The notes under the pieces are model-generated. The model was not told the origin of the DNA, searched no databases, and saw only the letters and a list, made by a program, of their open reading frames with translations. Source: Ephemerocybe angulata (taxonomy: Eukaryota > Basidiomycota > Agaricomycetes > Agaricales > Psathyrellaceae). From it: DNA of 64,000 nucleotides. Below are positions 44,292-56,194 of this stretch, piece after piece. A program made the translations under genes and the position numbers. Location: positions 124,001 through 188,000 of the forward strand of contig JAACJK010000175.1 of NCBI GenBank assembly GCA_013368325.1. The letters run 5' to 3'. The number at the start of each line of letters is the position of its first letter. The first letter of the stretch is position 1.

Positions 44292-45919
44292 TCATCCTAA
44301 GGTGTACCGAGGTGGATGTTCGACTACTGGGGTAGCCAACTCTTCCGGGACCGAGCCTGGGAGCCGTACCCCACTGTCCTGGTGTATCACGACTCGAGAA
44401 CTCGAGCTTGGTTGTGAACTCGTCGAGGAGTTTCCCTGTGCGCTTGACTGCGGAGAAGTAGCCTGGTTATGAAGGGAATCGAGCTTCTGATGCCGCCGCT
44501 GAGTGGGTATTGAAGGTCCGGGAGGCGAAGGAGGGCGGATTATGGGCATAGCGTGCCCATGGATTAGTTGGGGGGGTTTGTATGAGCTCGCCGAGGCTGA
44601 GGGTGCTGTGAAAGGGTACGGAGTAACGACATGATGGCCTGAACTGGAGCTGGTGGAAGGAAGTATTGTAGGAGCTGCGTAAGTAATGGGAACTTGATAA
44701 TGGATTGGCGGTCGAGGTTGTTGCTGCGGGTATGAGTATGACTGTGGTTGTGGATGTGGGTCGTAAGGGTCGGTCGGCCGTGTGAGAGTGAATGGGCGGA
44801 TGTAATGAAAGGGTTCAGAGTCGACGAGGTTGATGGGTTTATATATTGAGGACTTGCTGGATTTCCTGTATCTTCGAAAGTAGACGACACCCACGATGGC
44901 AATGAGTATGAGTGCGAGACCTCCCAGTACAGCGCCCACGATAGCGCCTATTAAGTGTGTAGAGTTTGACTGGACGACCTGGTTCTCGACTAGAAGGTTA
45001 CCCAGGACCAGGGGAGTTGACGACTCGGTTCCATCGTGCGTTACGACGAGCTCGTGGTCTCCCAAAGGAACAGGGTCGGTTTTGAAGAAGACATAGTTGA
45101 ATTGGTCTGCGCTATCAGAGTCTGGAAGCCCAGGAATCGTATAGCGCACGGGCGTCCCTCCGTCTATCGAATACGTCCCTTCCGAGGAGGCGTGCGGCAG
45201 AGAACTTGGGATAGTCCCCATCCAAGTAACACTTGTGCCTGTTCAAATGAGAGAAGCTCGCTGCTCTGTCGTCGGAGACTCACCCTTGAATTTTACCTGG
45301 GCAGTTGACCCTTGCTTCTGGGTCATCCTGCCCAGCTCTCCTAAATCCCCCCACCCTGAGCTAACAGAGATTGCAGGATCGGTTTCGTCGAGCAAGACGG
45401 TTGCTGCGTTATTGAGCGTAACATCATCGCTTGGCATGTAGAGGAGGCGATCCACCCAGAAGTATTGGCCTTGGCTGGCTACCCTGACACTGGCCGTATG
45501 CTGGCCGTCGTCCAACCCCGTCCATTCGCAAAGTGCCCAGTTATTCTCGATGTATTGGAAGGGCTTTGACGTGCCAAAGCTCTTTTGGTCAATGAAGCAT
45601 TCCCAGGTGGGATCTATCAAGCCCGATGTGTTCTTGATGTCTGTGGTTCCTAGAAGGCGCCCTCGAGAACCTAGAGTAGCTTTAGCACATGATTCATTGC
45701 ACCAGTATACAATGGCACTGCGCCCATGATCGAGATGCCCGTTTTACCTTTGAATGTGAATGATAAGCTCCCCGAGCTCCCCAGTCCGTGCAATGAGTTG
45801 TTGAAGGTCTTTCCCCAGTTGCCCTGCGCGTCGTACTTCGATCCACTCGTGAGCTTCCACGGTCCATCGTAGCTGAATTGTGGATCAGTGTCGTCTACCA
45901 CGATCCAGCGGCCAGACAT
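44292..45919 (-). CDS. Single-pass membrane protein, duplicated beta domain, DSG/PPRY tail (family 2)
   Basis: Exons 45919-45748, 45670-45284 and 45238-44292 give 501 residues. The start is placed at MSGRWIVVDDTDPQFSYDG to match the paralogues. The first beta domain continues with LLGTTDIKNTSG and YIENNWALCEW; the second with SVSSGWGDLGELGRM and GTYSIDGGTPVRY. Introns are phase 1 at the same two sites as in 35880 and 48586, and the middle exon is 387 nt as in 35880. The membrane segment is about 285-310, with a YFRRYRK stop-transfer. The shorter Pro/Ser/Tyr-rich tail has VIHQDSGVRLP and ends PPRYTLG. No signal peptide is visible. Ligand and partners unknown. Confidence 0.85.
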
Positions 45920-46802
45920 GTCGTTTCGGGGATCGTAAAGGCTGCTCCTTGGTGAGGAAGCGAGGGTGGGATGAAAATCATAAAAAGACAAGTGCAACGA
46001 CCATGAATTGCTTGATCCCTGCTGCAGTGCTCAGCGAGGTCGCCTGTGTAACGGATCCGGCATGATGTATCATTGTATGATCTCAGCTGCATGGGCGGCG
46101 GAAACGGCTAGGCGGAAATACCTCCGTTTATTACGGCGCTCTTGGCACTGCTCCTTAGGCCTTAGTCCGCGCGGTCGTCCTCGTGAAGACCTCGGTCTGA
46201 AATGTCTTGCGAACATCGTTTGAAGCGGGACCCACCATAGAAGTGCTGAGGCCTTTGGCTAAGGCGGCCGGCATTTTCCGAGGATCGCATCTTCAACCCG
46301 AACCACCATGTCGAACCACACGATCGCGGTGAACAAAAGAATGTATATGATAAGGCGTGCATCGGAAAGCATTGAAAGGTATAATGCGAATACGAGGACC
46401 ACATGAGCTCCTCTCGGCTACTTTCTGGCAATTAGAAACCCAGCGACGGTTGCGCCTTGCGTCGCCGGAAGTGATAAATAGAAGGTGAGTCTTGAATCGA
46501 TAATGCACCTGTTTCCCCCTTCTCATTCCTCCCATCCCCTCTTGAACCGACAGCGAATCGCTGGCGGAACCCGCCAACCCGCTCCATCGATCTGAACGAG
46601 ACAGGCTGCTGAATTATGCATTCACCAGCCAGTCTACGTACCATGATAGATGGACTTGCGGTTGTTGGTCGGGGTCCTAATCGCACAACGCAAGCGGGAT
46701 CTGGGTTAGATTCGGTATGCTCGGGAGCCTGCAGGACTCACTTTGATGTTCCAACCGCGTCTCCCTGAGCTTAGGCTTGTGGCTGTAGACATCCGTCATA
46801 GG
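45920..46802. other. Intergenic, no gene recognised
   Basis: Minus-strand frames (46162-46431, 46293-46577, 46432-46686) could include 3' exons of the small Cys/His gene. I could not support a join. Confidence 0.35.
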
Positions 46803-47303
46803 TTACCGGGCATGTGTGGGGGGCATGAGCAGATACGTACGATTGGGCGAGGCGTAATTCAAGCACGAGTCTATACCCTGCGTCGATGACGCTGGGTCAT
46901 CTGTCGGTGAAATTGGGCTTGAAGCCTCAGCGGAGTGCCTTGTGGAAGGGTAAGGTGAGTGTCTGAGGAAGGCCCTTGTGCGCATGACTCACTCTCTTCG
47001 TTTGGGGCAACGATGCTTCTCGAAGAACTTGTCGAGTACCAGTTCGGACTCGTGGACAAGAATGCGCTCGTCACAGAAGCAACATCTGTACTTCATAGAG
47101 TTGTGGCAGATGAAGTCCAAGTCCATCGGGTTCCTGCGGTCTGGGGGATAGTGCGAGCGCATCGTTTCCAACTCCGAGACCAGCTGCAGTGGAGGAGTCG
47201 AGCTTGCTTCACGGAAGGGCGTTGGCATCGTGAGCTGTGGAGGAAAGGCGCGCGACCTTTGGGGGCGGGAAGGCCCAGGGAGCGACGCCAGAGGTGGGTT
47301 CAT
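46803..47303 (-). CDS. Small hypothetical protein with Cys/His cluster
   Basis: Two exons (47303-46993 and 46938-46803) give 148 residues. After a Pro/Ser-rich N-terminus comes YRCCFCDERILVHESE ... FFEKHRCP, a CxxC-x-H/C arrangement that may bind one zinc. The C-terminal half is Ser/Thr/Pro-rich. I do not recognise the family. The start could instead be at 47393, and further exons may follow, since a donor-like GTACGT occurs near the end. Confidence 0.45.
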
Positions 47304-48585
47304 GGGACCTGCGTGGGGGGAACCGTCAAGGTGGGTGGGCGAAACGAACGCCCGTCCTGCACACGAGTAGTTTATATGGGGTGTTGCCCTCATCAGGGTT
47401 GCGCCCTAAAACTAACCGAGATGCCGGCCAAGACACCTTTGCAGTCGAATTGACTGCCTGGAGTTGTCGGGAAGTGTAATTCTAACCAGGGTCACATCTC
47501 CGTAGAGGGACCTGCCCGAGACATATTCTAGAGGGTTACGAGAAGTGGTGTAAAGCATGTCATGTATTCTGTCACGCCTCTCCCGGACTGGACAGGGGCT
47601 GCTGGGCGTCTTTCGTCGACTCCCAAACTTAAGTGAGGTCCGACCAGAACATGCTTGCAGAATGTGCATGTACATACATAACTCAGATATAACTGATACA
47701 TGCTCCTCACGCCTGTCATATCGCGAAACGAGGAAAAAAGCTTGAAGACACAACTCAAGATCCGGGCGACTATGTAACCGCAATACTATTGAGTTTCGTT
47801 GGATTCCCGGTCACAGCGACTTGCGTATTCAATCAGTTTGAGGAGCATTTGTACAGCCGATTTTGCTTCCGTAGACAGGCTGAAATGGTACCACGGTAAA
47901 CGCGTATGGTTAGGACGGTCGCCAGGCGAATGATGGAAGTTTAATAGGAGGCGTATCTGTCGCGGTATTACCTGGCACCCAATAGATTCTGTCAGGATAT
48001 ATAGACGCTTGTCAATGCTGGGCCGGCCCCCCAGGTGACCATCGCGAGGCTCAGGTCAGTTCCTTCCACCTCCCTTGGGTCTGAAGGGAATTAGGGCAAT
48101 TAGAGCTAGCTCGCCGACTCGGAACACCGGGGCCGCAGGGATAGATAGGTGTGCTCTCGTCATTTTTTCATGATCGCCAACATTCACAACTGGAAAACCC
48201 AGGCACTTGATCGGACAACTCCGAGTCGTGAAGTTCGCTGGCATTCAAATATTCGCGGGAGTGCTTATCATGATCTCAATCTGCATCGTATCTCGACTGC
48301 TAAGTGTACAATGTCGCCCCACCTGCCCCATCGGAATGAACCACTATCATGCCCCGTGTTGTCTTTGTATACGGTTCGGAGAATGCTAGAGAAGCTCAGT
48401 AAGCTTGTCTCAGTCTATGTTTTCCTATTTCGCTTCCCGAACATCACACTCACTCGTAATGATCTCCGCAGATTTTGCCCTCAGTGAAGGAAAGAAAACT
48501 GCTACGAAGGGTGACAAGGGAACAGAAAATTAGCAAGGAAACGATATCATTCAGTTGTCTTGTTCCCAAGAAGACCGATGTCCGT
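47304..48585. other. Intergenic, no gene recognised
   Basis: Frames on both strands are short and lack exon-like signals. A hydrophobic stretch near 48240-48300 is too short to call. Confidence 0.4.
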
Positions 48586-50441
48586 CTAACCGGGCGTATA
48601 CTGTGGAGGGATATCTTCAACCACTGACATAGACCTGCCGTGAGGCATGCGTATACCGCTATCTTCGTGCAGAACGACCCGGGAACCTGAAGCGCCAGGG
48701 ACGCGTTCGCCGCCAGAATCGGAGGGCGCGCTGCTCGGAGTCGCGAATGGGTCTCTATTTTTGCGCACTGGCTGTAGGGAATTTGATTGGGAGCTGGCAG
48801 CCAGAGACTCGTTCGGTGTCCCGCTGCTGAAGGAAGGGCGGGTGTGGGTCCCAGCCGGAAGAGACCCAGCGGAAGTGAAGGTGGCTATCGTGCCTCCGCT
48901 CTTGTGCATCCCCATGACCGGGCCAGCGCCGACAGGGAGATTTCCCTGCGAGAGGTAGCCCTCGAAGGGCGTAACTTGATCTCGGCTGACAGTTATCGAA
49001 GGGCGTCCTTCCGGAAGTCGGTGTTGATAACGGCGGTGACTCCTCCGGTTTCGTTTCCAGTACAGGAACACACCCCCAAGGAGCAGGAGCAACAATACTC
49101 CAAGGACGATGCCAACGATCGCAGCGACAGGGAAACCAGATCCCTTGCTATCTTTGCTGCCAGTACCGCCATTCGTAGCTTGATCACTTGGGTTTCCTGC
49201 GACTTGTTGCGAATCAGCGTCAAGCGTGTATACCGTCGTGCCTCCTGTAAAGGTGGGTGTTCCCGTCTGGATAGTTAACGTTCCATTGACGAGGTTCTCT
49301 GCGTTGTCAGCATTGGGTAAGATATCGGAATCTGCGTCGGATATCTTGGTCACTGTAATGGAGGAGCCGACAGCAGTCGTCGTCGTCGTGCCGTCCTTAA
49401 CCACTGTGGTGATGGAGCTAGCTCCTCCACTACTCCCATTTCCGCTATCGCCCGAGGAGGAGGCCGTTCCGAGAAGCTCGGTCGTACCACCATCCACGAC
49501 CAAATTTCCGAGAACGAGGGGAGTGAGATTGGTCCCTCCTTGGTAGATAACGACAAGTGTGTGGCGATCTTGCGAGAGTCTTGGGGTCTGAAGAATTTGG
49601 CGATTATACTCGGAGGTATCACCTCCGCCGCGAATGGTGAAGGCCACGGCGGCACCGCCGTCGATTGTATATGACGCCGGGGCATCACCATGGGGTAGTT
49701 GATTTGGATACATCCCAAACCAGGTCAGGCGATTGCCTAAAGACGGCGGAAGAGAGTTAGCGAATGTCATTGGTGAAGAATCAAATTTATCAAATCCAAG
49801 GAGAGGCGCACCTATGAAAGAGAAGGTGACTTTAGATCCTTGGACAGTAGCCATCCTCCCCACATCTCCTAGTCCCTGCCACGAGGAATCATACGCAAGG
49901 TCGGGGTCATAACGGGTAATATAGGCCGCAGTGTTACTTGTGCTAACTGTGGGCTTATACTGAATCTGGTCGAGCAGGAAGGGCTGCCCGTTCGTCGTAA
50001 TGTCAATCCGTATGGTGTGCTTCCCAGCGGGTAGGTCATAGAACTTGCAGAACACCCAATTGTTCTCCGTGTACTGATAGGCCGACTCTTTTTTCGTTTC
50101 TTGACCATCGAGGTAGCATTTCCAATCAGGATCAGGGGTGGTCTTGGCGTTCTTGACAGCAGTTGTCCCCATGATACGAGCAGCGTCGCCTGAGGATTGA
50201 GAGTTTCAGAGGCAACGGATAAGAATGGAGCTGCATTTGATAGGCAAACGCTGTACGCACCCGTGAAGGTGAAGCTCATGCTGGATCCGGTAGTGGTTGT
50301 GCGATGGAGTGTATTGAGAAAAGTCTCCCCGAAGTTTCCTTCCCCGTTGTACTGGCTCCCATCTATCGAGGACCAGGTGCCAGAGTAAGTGATAGACCCA
50401 TCCCGGTCGTCTGCAACAAACCAGCGCGTTTGCGCAGACAT
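48586..50441 (-). CDS. Single-pass membrane protein, duplicated beta domain, DSG/PPQY tail (family 2)
   Basis: Exons 50441-50261, 50189-49812 and 49736-48586 give 569 residues. Exon 1 has the same length (181 nt) as in 35880. Domain 1 starts RWFVADDRDGSITYSGTW and continues AARIMGTTAVKN and YTENNWVFCKF. Domain 2 has DPDLAYDSSWQGLGDVGRM and ASYTIDGG. A Ser/Thr/Gly stalk leads to the membrane segment (about 387-411, AAIVGIVLGVLLLLLLGGVF) with a KRNRR stop-transfer. The tail has VLHEDSGIRMP and ends PPQYTPG. It is closer to 35880 than to 44292. It lies inverted relative to 35880, so the copies are not a simple head-to-tail array. Confidence 0.87.
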
Positions 50442-51484
50442 GTTTCTGAAAGTGTGCGAGTGTTATATGAAAGTTCGGGTAGGAGGTGAATGAAGGTTAT
50501 TGCTCGTCAGGCTTGGTTGTTGACTCTGGACGCGCGACAAATGGAAGGCAGACCAGGCCTGCTGCCTAATAGACACGGGGCTGTCGCTTGGGATGGGCGA
50601 GAAAGTAGGAGAAGAAGGGAAGAAAGCTATCAAAACGTGCCCTGCCTATGTACCCTTGGGAGCATCGTGTGGAACGCGCATCATGCATCATGCTGTAGTT
50701 ACATCCATCATCAGCCGGAAGGGGGAGGAAACAATTGCGTTCTGTCAGATTTCCAGACAATTAGAGGCTGGGTGATGAAGCAAAGTTGCACAGTGCGAGT
50801 GTCCTCTGAGTGTCCTGCGAACAAATCGGAGGTTTGAATGCTCCTTTGGAAATCCGAGCGGCGCTTGAGCAAGTTTCTGGAGTCGACTGCTTGCAGCTCG
50901 ATGCGCATGTCACAAGGGGCCCCTGCCATTTGTTGAAGAAAAATCAGTTAAACAGACCGCGGTGGACAGAGTATGGGTTAAGTACCACCGAGAACATGGG
51001 CGCGTTTGAAGCGAATCCACATCTGGTCTTAAGCGCCCAGTCTACTGAGGACCTTCCCGAACATTTGGCACACTCGCAAACCACTGGTGTAGAAGAAACA
51101 GGGAACTACTGTCTGGCAAACGAAACATTTTTTGCGGTGCAGGGAGGTATGGGCAAGCATAGAAATGGCATCATTCCCAATAAGCTTGAATAGACTCGGA
51201 AGACCGCAGACTTTCAGGAGAAGTCATGGTTTGAAACGAACTGGACGATGCTACAGTACTTACTTACGTGGTAGAAGCCAACGGCCTCAAATCCTAATAG
51301 CACCAAAGAAACTGATGTAAGCGCCCGGCGGCCGCCGCTACAGTGCGATGAGTACCAGTGATAGTTTGACAACTGCAACCGCCTTGAGCACAGCAGTTTA
51401 TTCCCTAAGTACTCTGTACACTGACATCGATGCTTATCCACCTCTGCCATACACCACAAGCTGGTGCTACATCGACGAACCACT
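50442..51484. other. Divergent upstream region with two TAAGCGCCC sites
   Basis: TAAGCGCCC (reverse of GGGCGCTTA) occurs at 51030-51038 and 51318-51326, the latter 160 bases before the next start codon. An out-of-frame ORF at 51348 overlaps that start and could be an upstream ORF. Confidence 0.45.
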
Positions 51485-53134
51485 ATGGATCCTGACCCTC
51501 TCGATCGTCCCACTGGCTCTTATCCACCATTGGCAATCGCTGGGCTCAACAGTCCCGAATCGGTTGAACTGGATGTTTTGACTTACCATCGACAGTCAAG
51601 TTCCAGTATCTCAAACCGCATCACAGCAAACGCGAGCACAGAACTCTGGCATCCGAAGGTTACACCTTACCGGGTAATACTCAGTGCTGTTACTTTGGGA
51701 CTGGGCATTGCGAAGGCCGTCCTTTCATCCCAAGACGGTGGAACTCGCACTTCAGTAACCATCGAATGGGTTAGTGGAGTCGTGGTTACTCTTCTGTAAC
51801 TATTCACCCGCACTGTGAATCTCGGTTCGGCTACTCATCTCGACCTTAGCGCTTTCTTCATATCGCAGTATGAAGCCAAGGAATCGGCATACCCTCAGTG
51901 GCTTTTCAAGACCGACATGATTATGGCTGTTCGTCCCTTTCTTAGACGCCTTGGAATAACAATTCCCCGGTACTCGACAGAAGAACGCACTGTGGACCCT
52001 TTAATCAAGCCCAAGCATCCTTCAGTCACTGGATATCGCATCCTAGTGACTGGCACCGCCATATCGCTCGGGCTAACAAAGGCCATAGTGGCTTACCTTG
52101 GGCATACAACGGTACCCACCACCCTTGAATGGATCTACGGCATTCTCGTCACCTTAAGGTACGTCTCCTTTCGTTCAACTAAGCAAGAACAATTGTTAAG
52201 GTTCTCCCTCGCAACAGCTTGTATTGGTTGGGTCTGTACGAGTTGAGTACAAAGGAGGTCATGCCCTATCTCTTCATAACGGACTACTCGCAAGAAGGTA
52301 TGAATGGTGACATCAAAGATCAGAAATTAAGGCTAAGGCATCTTTCAGCTTCGACAACCATTCTCGCTTCGATATTCATCATCGGTCACATCGCCGTCCT
52401 CTACCCAATTTATATTTGGACTTCACTTTGGTACCAGGGGGTCAAAGGCATCCTAGAACCTGGATCCGACCCGGTACCTAATGTGCCACCACCCACCGCG
52501 TCCGACCGGTTCTTCGAAAGAATCCTTACTCTGGTCTGGATTGTCATGGCTTCTGGGCTTGGAATTGGCTCAGGCGTCGTAGGATTTGTCTTAGTCTGCG
52601 TTTCCCTGTCGAATGTGCTCAGTCCAGTGGCCTTACGTGGTGGACGACTTCTTTACAAAGTTGTGAGATCAATACCTCGTCGGATTCTCCCTGGTCGCAT
52701 GGGAGGTGACGACGACTTCGATGACGATGACGAGACGCTTATCAACACGGCGAGGTACAAGGGCTTGGTCGACATAATCAAAGGTGCCATCCTAAAACTT
52801 ACAAGATTAAAGGGCTTGAAAATAGCTTGTAAGTGATTCGTGACTGACCTTCATAATCATCGTAACTGATACAACGCGCCCACCAGTGTATGCGATCTTC
52901 TATTGCATCGCTCACACTCTAGCCTTCATCGTTGCATTTGGATGGTCGACGATGTGGTTCTACGGGCTAAAAAATATCTGGGCAAAGGGTAGTGGAGATG
53001 CTTTCACTTTCTTTTTTGCAACCTTCTGGTCATTTGGGGCATGCATTGGTTTGCTCGTTGGCTCGTGCGGCACCATCGTAATCGTCGCATCTTTCTTTAG
53101 TCCACTCTTCTTAGGTAGGAATATATTCTGGTGA
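51485..53134 (+). CDS. Multi-pass membrane protein with internal repeat
   Basis: Exons 51485-51795, 51850-52158, 52218-52828 and 52887-53134 give 492 residues. Two 45-50-residue units repeat: HPKVTPYRVILSAVTLGLG ... EWVSGVVVTL and HPSVTGYRILVTGTAISLG ... EWIYGILVTL. Each is followed by a phase-2 intron and a [SQ]xYExxxKE...F[KI]TD segment. The C-terminal half has four or more further helices and an acidic Asp-rich loop (DDDFDDDDE). I do not recognise the family. The start at 51485 was chosen because the frame upstream has no ATG. Confidence 0.7.
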
Positions 53135-53761
53135 ACTAGTCCCTCCTTTGTCTGGGTGTACATATTCACGAATGGATGATGGGCCAATGATCATCCCACG
53201 AATTGTTGCGACTCTGACGTGAAAATGACACACAAGCGACACTGCTCTTCTTCTCCATGATCTCACGACGACCACTGGCATGAGGTCGCCAACAACACAA
53301 CCCGAAACCTTCGAAAGGCGTTCAACCTGACGGACTCTGGTGGCCATCCGAGTCCAGCTTGCTCTGCCATTGATCCTGAAGCGACAGGCGGAGCTCCTGG
53401 GGCCCAACGGTACATAAGTACACCGTACACCCCTTCGCCAGCAAGTCTATTTCGAGGCCTGCGCGCGGATCACTGTGCTGGACAACCAACAACCTCGGCT
53501 TTGCAGTCAACTCTTGACGCAAACCCAGGGGGACTCATTCTGATAAGGATATCGAGAACGAAGTCTTCTAATTCCCAGTGTCAAATAATCTCTGAGCACT
53601 ACTAAAATAACTCCTGCCTTCGGAGATGCTTCCCCCAGTCCATTCCCGATCCTCCTAAGCGGCGGCGACAAGCTCTGCTCTCTTCCGCTCCGGCACTTCT
53701 CTTCCGACCCCTTTCCCTCCTTTCTTTTCCTACGGGCATCTTTGGCCTCTCGCTATCTGGA
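53135..53761. other. Promoter region of the lipase
   Basis: No gene. Pyrimidine-rich before the start codon. Confidence 0.5.
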
Positions 53762-55128
53762 ATGGCGACCTCTTTTTCCTTTTTCTCAGTCACTTGGGCC
53801 ACTTTATTTTCCCTTTTATTTCATCTTCTTGCGTTGCCCGGGGCACATGGAACTCCCCTTCGACACCGCCAAGCAGACTTTGCCACTCTTTCGGCTTCTG
53901 AAATTTCCGCCTTTAGGCCTTTCTCCTTTTATGCGAGTGCAGCATACTGTCAGCCGGCACAGTTGTCTGCTTGGAATTGCGGAAGTGCGTCGCCTTTCTC
54001 TTGTTGGTTTCGGAGCTGACGTCAGTGTGCCCTCCTAGAGAACTGCCTGGCCAACCCTACTTTCAAACCTGTCGCCACAGGAGGGGACGGGAATGACATC
54101 CAGTTCTGGTTCGTCGGAATTGATCCAACGCTGAAGGTGGTCAATTTCTGCACACCCCGAAGCCGCCTTTATTCAACCTCCTTTCTCTATAGACGGTCGT
54201 GGTTGGGCACCAGGGAACGGATCCGACGAAGATGTGAGTACGAGGTCCCATTGCACTCGATTTCGCCTCTAACCACTCATCTTGCTAGAATGTCAGTTCT
54301 GACGGATATCGACTTCACCCCTGAGAAGCTCGACCCCACCCTCTTCCCCGGACTGCCCAAGGGCATCAAAGTACACAACGGCTTCGCGGACGCACACAAA
54401 GAGTGGGCTTTTCTCTATGGAATTTAGCATCAGGCGTGCTAATAATCTTACCAAAGGACCGCTACCGACGTCCTGGCAGCCGTCCGCACGGCCTTGACAC
54501 AGAGCGGGCTGAATACGGTCACTGTTGTCGGTCATTCGTTAGGTGCGTTATGGGGGCATTTACAAGTCAGGATCAAGCTAACGGCGGATGGATAAAGGCG
54601 GCGCACTGGCGTTACTTAACGGGGTTTATTTACCCTTGAACCTGCCACAGGTCACCTTCAAGACGATCACCTATGGCATGCCGAGAGTACGTCCATGATC
54701 ATATCCTTGAACTTTACCTTCAACAAACTCTAACCACCTTCCCAGGTCGGAAACAAGGCGTTCGCAGACTACGTCAATAAAAACGTCCCAATAGACCGGG
54801 TAATCAATCAGTAAGTGCAATCTTCTTCATACGTGCCAGCAGATGTTCATGATTTGCTGGCGCAGGGAGGACATTGTCCCCACCCTGCCTGGCCGGTTTC
54901 TCGGCTTCCGCCATTCGATAGGCGAGAAGCACATCCAGGACGACCTTTCGTGGGTCGCGTGCCCAGGAGGGGACAACACCGATGAGCGTTGCTCCACAGG
55001 AGACGTGAAGAATGTGCTTGAAGGGAGCGTGAAGGAGCACAGTGGTAAGTGGAGGTCATCACATATCCGCCGGCGTGAGCTTATTGGATACTATAGGGCC
55101 TTATGATACCGTGATTATGGGGTGCTAG
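53762..55128 (+). CDS. Secreted class 3 (fungal) triacylglycerol lipase-like protein
   Basis: A multi-exon gene. The signal peptide (FSLLFHLLALPGAHG) is followed by SFYASAAYCQP and a Cys-rich start, then GGDGNDIQFWFVGIDPTLK, VVVGHQGTDPTK and PKGIKVHNGFADAH. The nucleophile elbow GHSLG (around 54532) is split by an intron after Leu. The catalytic Asp is likely in REDIVPTLPGRFLG and the His in EKHIQ or EHSGPYD near the end. The protein ends GPYDTVIMGC at 55126. These features match the alpha/beta-hydrolase class 3 lipase family, hydrolysing extracellular esters. All expected catalytic elements are present, so it appears intact. Confidence 0.85.
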
Positions 55129-55209
55129 TGGAATCAACTTCATGGACTTCAACGTTCTTCACGACGATGCTGAGCATGTATACCCCCTTGTTCTCTTACC
55201 CTTATGCTC

Positions 55210-55221
55210 GGGCGCTTATTT
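55210..55221 (+). promoter_or_regulatory. GGGCGCTTATTT motif upstream of ISG12-like copy 1
   Basis: A 12-mer match, about 130 bases before the start codon and in the gene's orientation. Confidence 0.6.
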
Positions 55222-55353
55222 AGACATACTGGTCCGGAATTGAACGCATTACTAAAGGGTGCGAAAAGAAGCCTCGTGGCCTACGCATTTAGTACACGGA
55301 CGATACGCTTCTCTTTACATACCTTCCTTAGAGAACCCTCATTACGATCCAAC

Positions 55354-55937
55354 ATGGCTACCTCCAGGCAAATCACATTCACTATCCCAACCATGCTTGG
55401 TCTACAGACCTCTTTGGATCGCTTTGACAAGTATCTAGGTAACCCAGTTCAAGCTCAGGAAAGAGTATGATATCACAAGCATCGATTACTCAACGTTCAA
55501 CTTCACTGCAGTTACCGTGCACCCTAAAGTCACCTTTTGGACGTGCCTACTCCTCATCTACAAGCCCAAATTGCCATTTCAGCTGGCTAAGATTGTGCTC
55601 TTCATCCCATTCTCGATCCTTAAGGCTGTCCTGAGGTGCTTCGGATTTGGACCTGGTGGCATTGGGAAGGGTGAGCGGTCGCCTGCCTTCACCTCCAGTT
55701 GACTAAACTGATGCGAGTCCCTTCATTGAAGACTCATACGCTGCTCGCTACCAACGTGATCACTACGGCGGCTACACTCCCGGAGGAGGATCATTCGCAT
55801 CGTACCAGAGCTATGGCGCCACTGGATACAACGATAAAGAGAAGGACTCCGGTTGGTTCTGGTTCTTTATGCGTATCGCATACATAGGGATGATTCTGCA
55901 TCTTGCCTCTGAGTTCCCTGAGCAGCCACCTATATAG
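55354..55937 (+). CDS. Interferon-inducible 6-16/ISG12-like protein, copy 1, exon 3 frame uncertain
   Basis: Exon 1 (55354-55438, 85 nt) starts MATSRQITFTIPTMLG; exon 2 (55512-55670) has KLPFQLAKIVLFIPFSILK and FGFGPGGIGKG. The last part (about 55717-55937) has YGGYTPGGGSFASYQSYGAT, then a hydrophobic end. The Gly-rich GSxFAxxQSxGA ending fits fungal relatives of the ISG12/IFI6-27 membrane proteins. The intron 2 donor (GTGAGC) and only good acceptor (GCGAG at 55716) leave the conserved frame one base out. A weak donor at 55678 (GTCGCC) restores it. This may be an unusual splice or a slightly decayed copy. Confidence 0.55.
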
Positions 55938-55978
55938 CCCAAGTATCAATTTGTCCAATGAACATGTAGCCGAGGATC

Positions 55979-55991
55979 GGGCGCTTATTTC
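55979..55991 (+). promoter_or_regulatory. GGGCGCTTATTTC motif upstream of ISG12-like copy 2
   Basis: Exact 13-mer, about 204 bases before the start codon and in the gene's orientation. Confidence 0.6.
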
Positions 55992-56194
55992 GCCCTAAGA
56001 ACAGTCCCAAACTCCCAATGATCCAGTAATCACTGGACGGTGAGAATCTAGAAGGCCCGGCGCTTGTCCGACCTTGCGTGATGCCTCATGGTTGCTCTTA
56101 TTTAGACAGCTGTGCCGCTGTGCAGCACTCTTGCGGAGAACCACCACCATCTACGCAGTCCTCAGCCCGCTGCTGCGGATCTCGCGTCGACACA

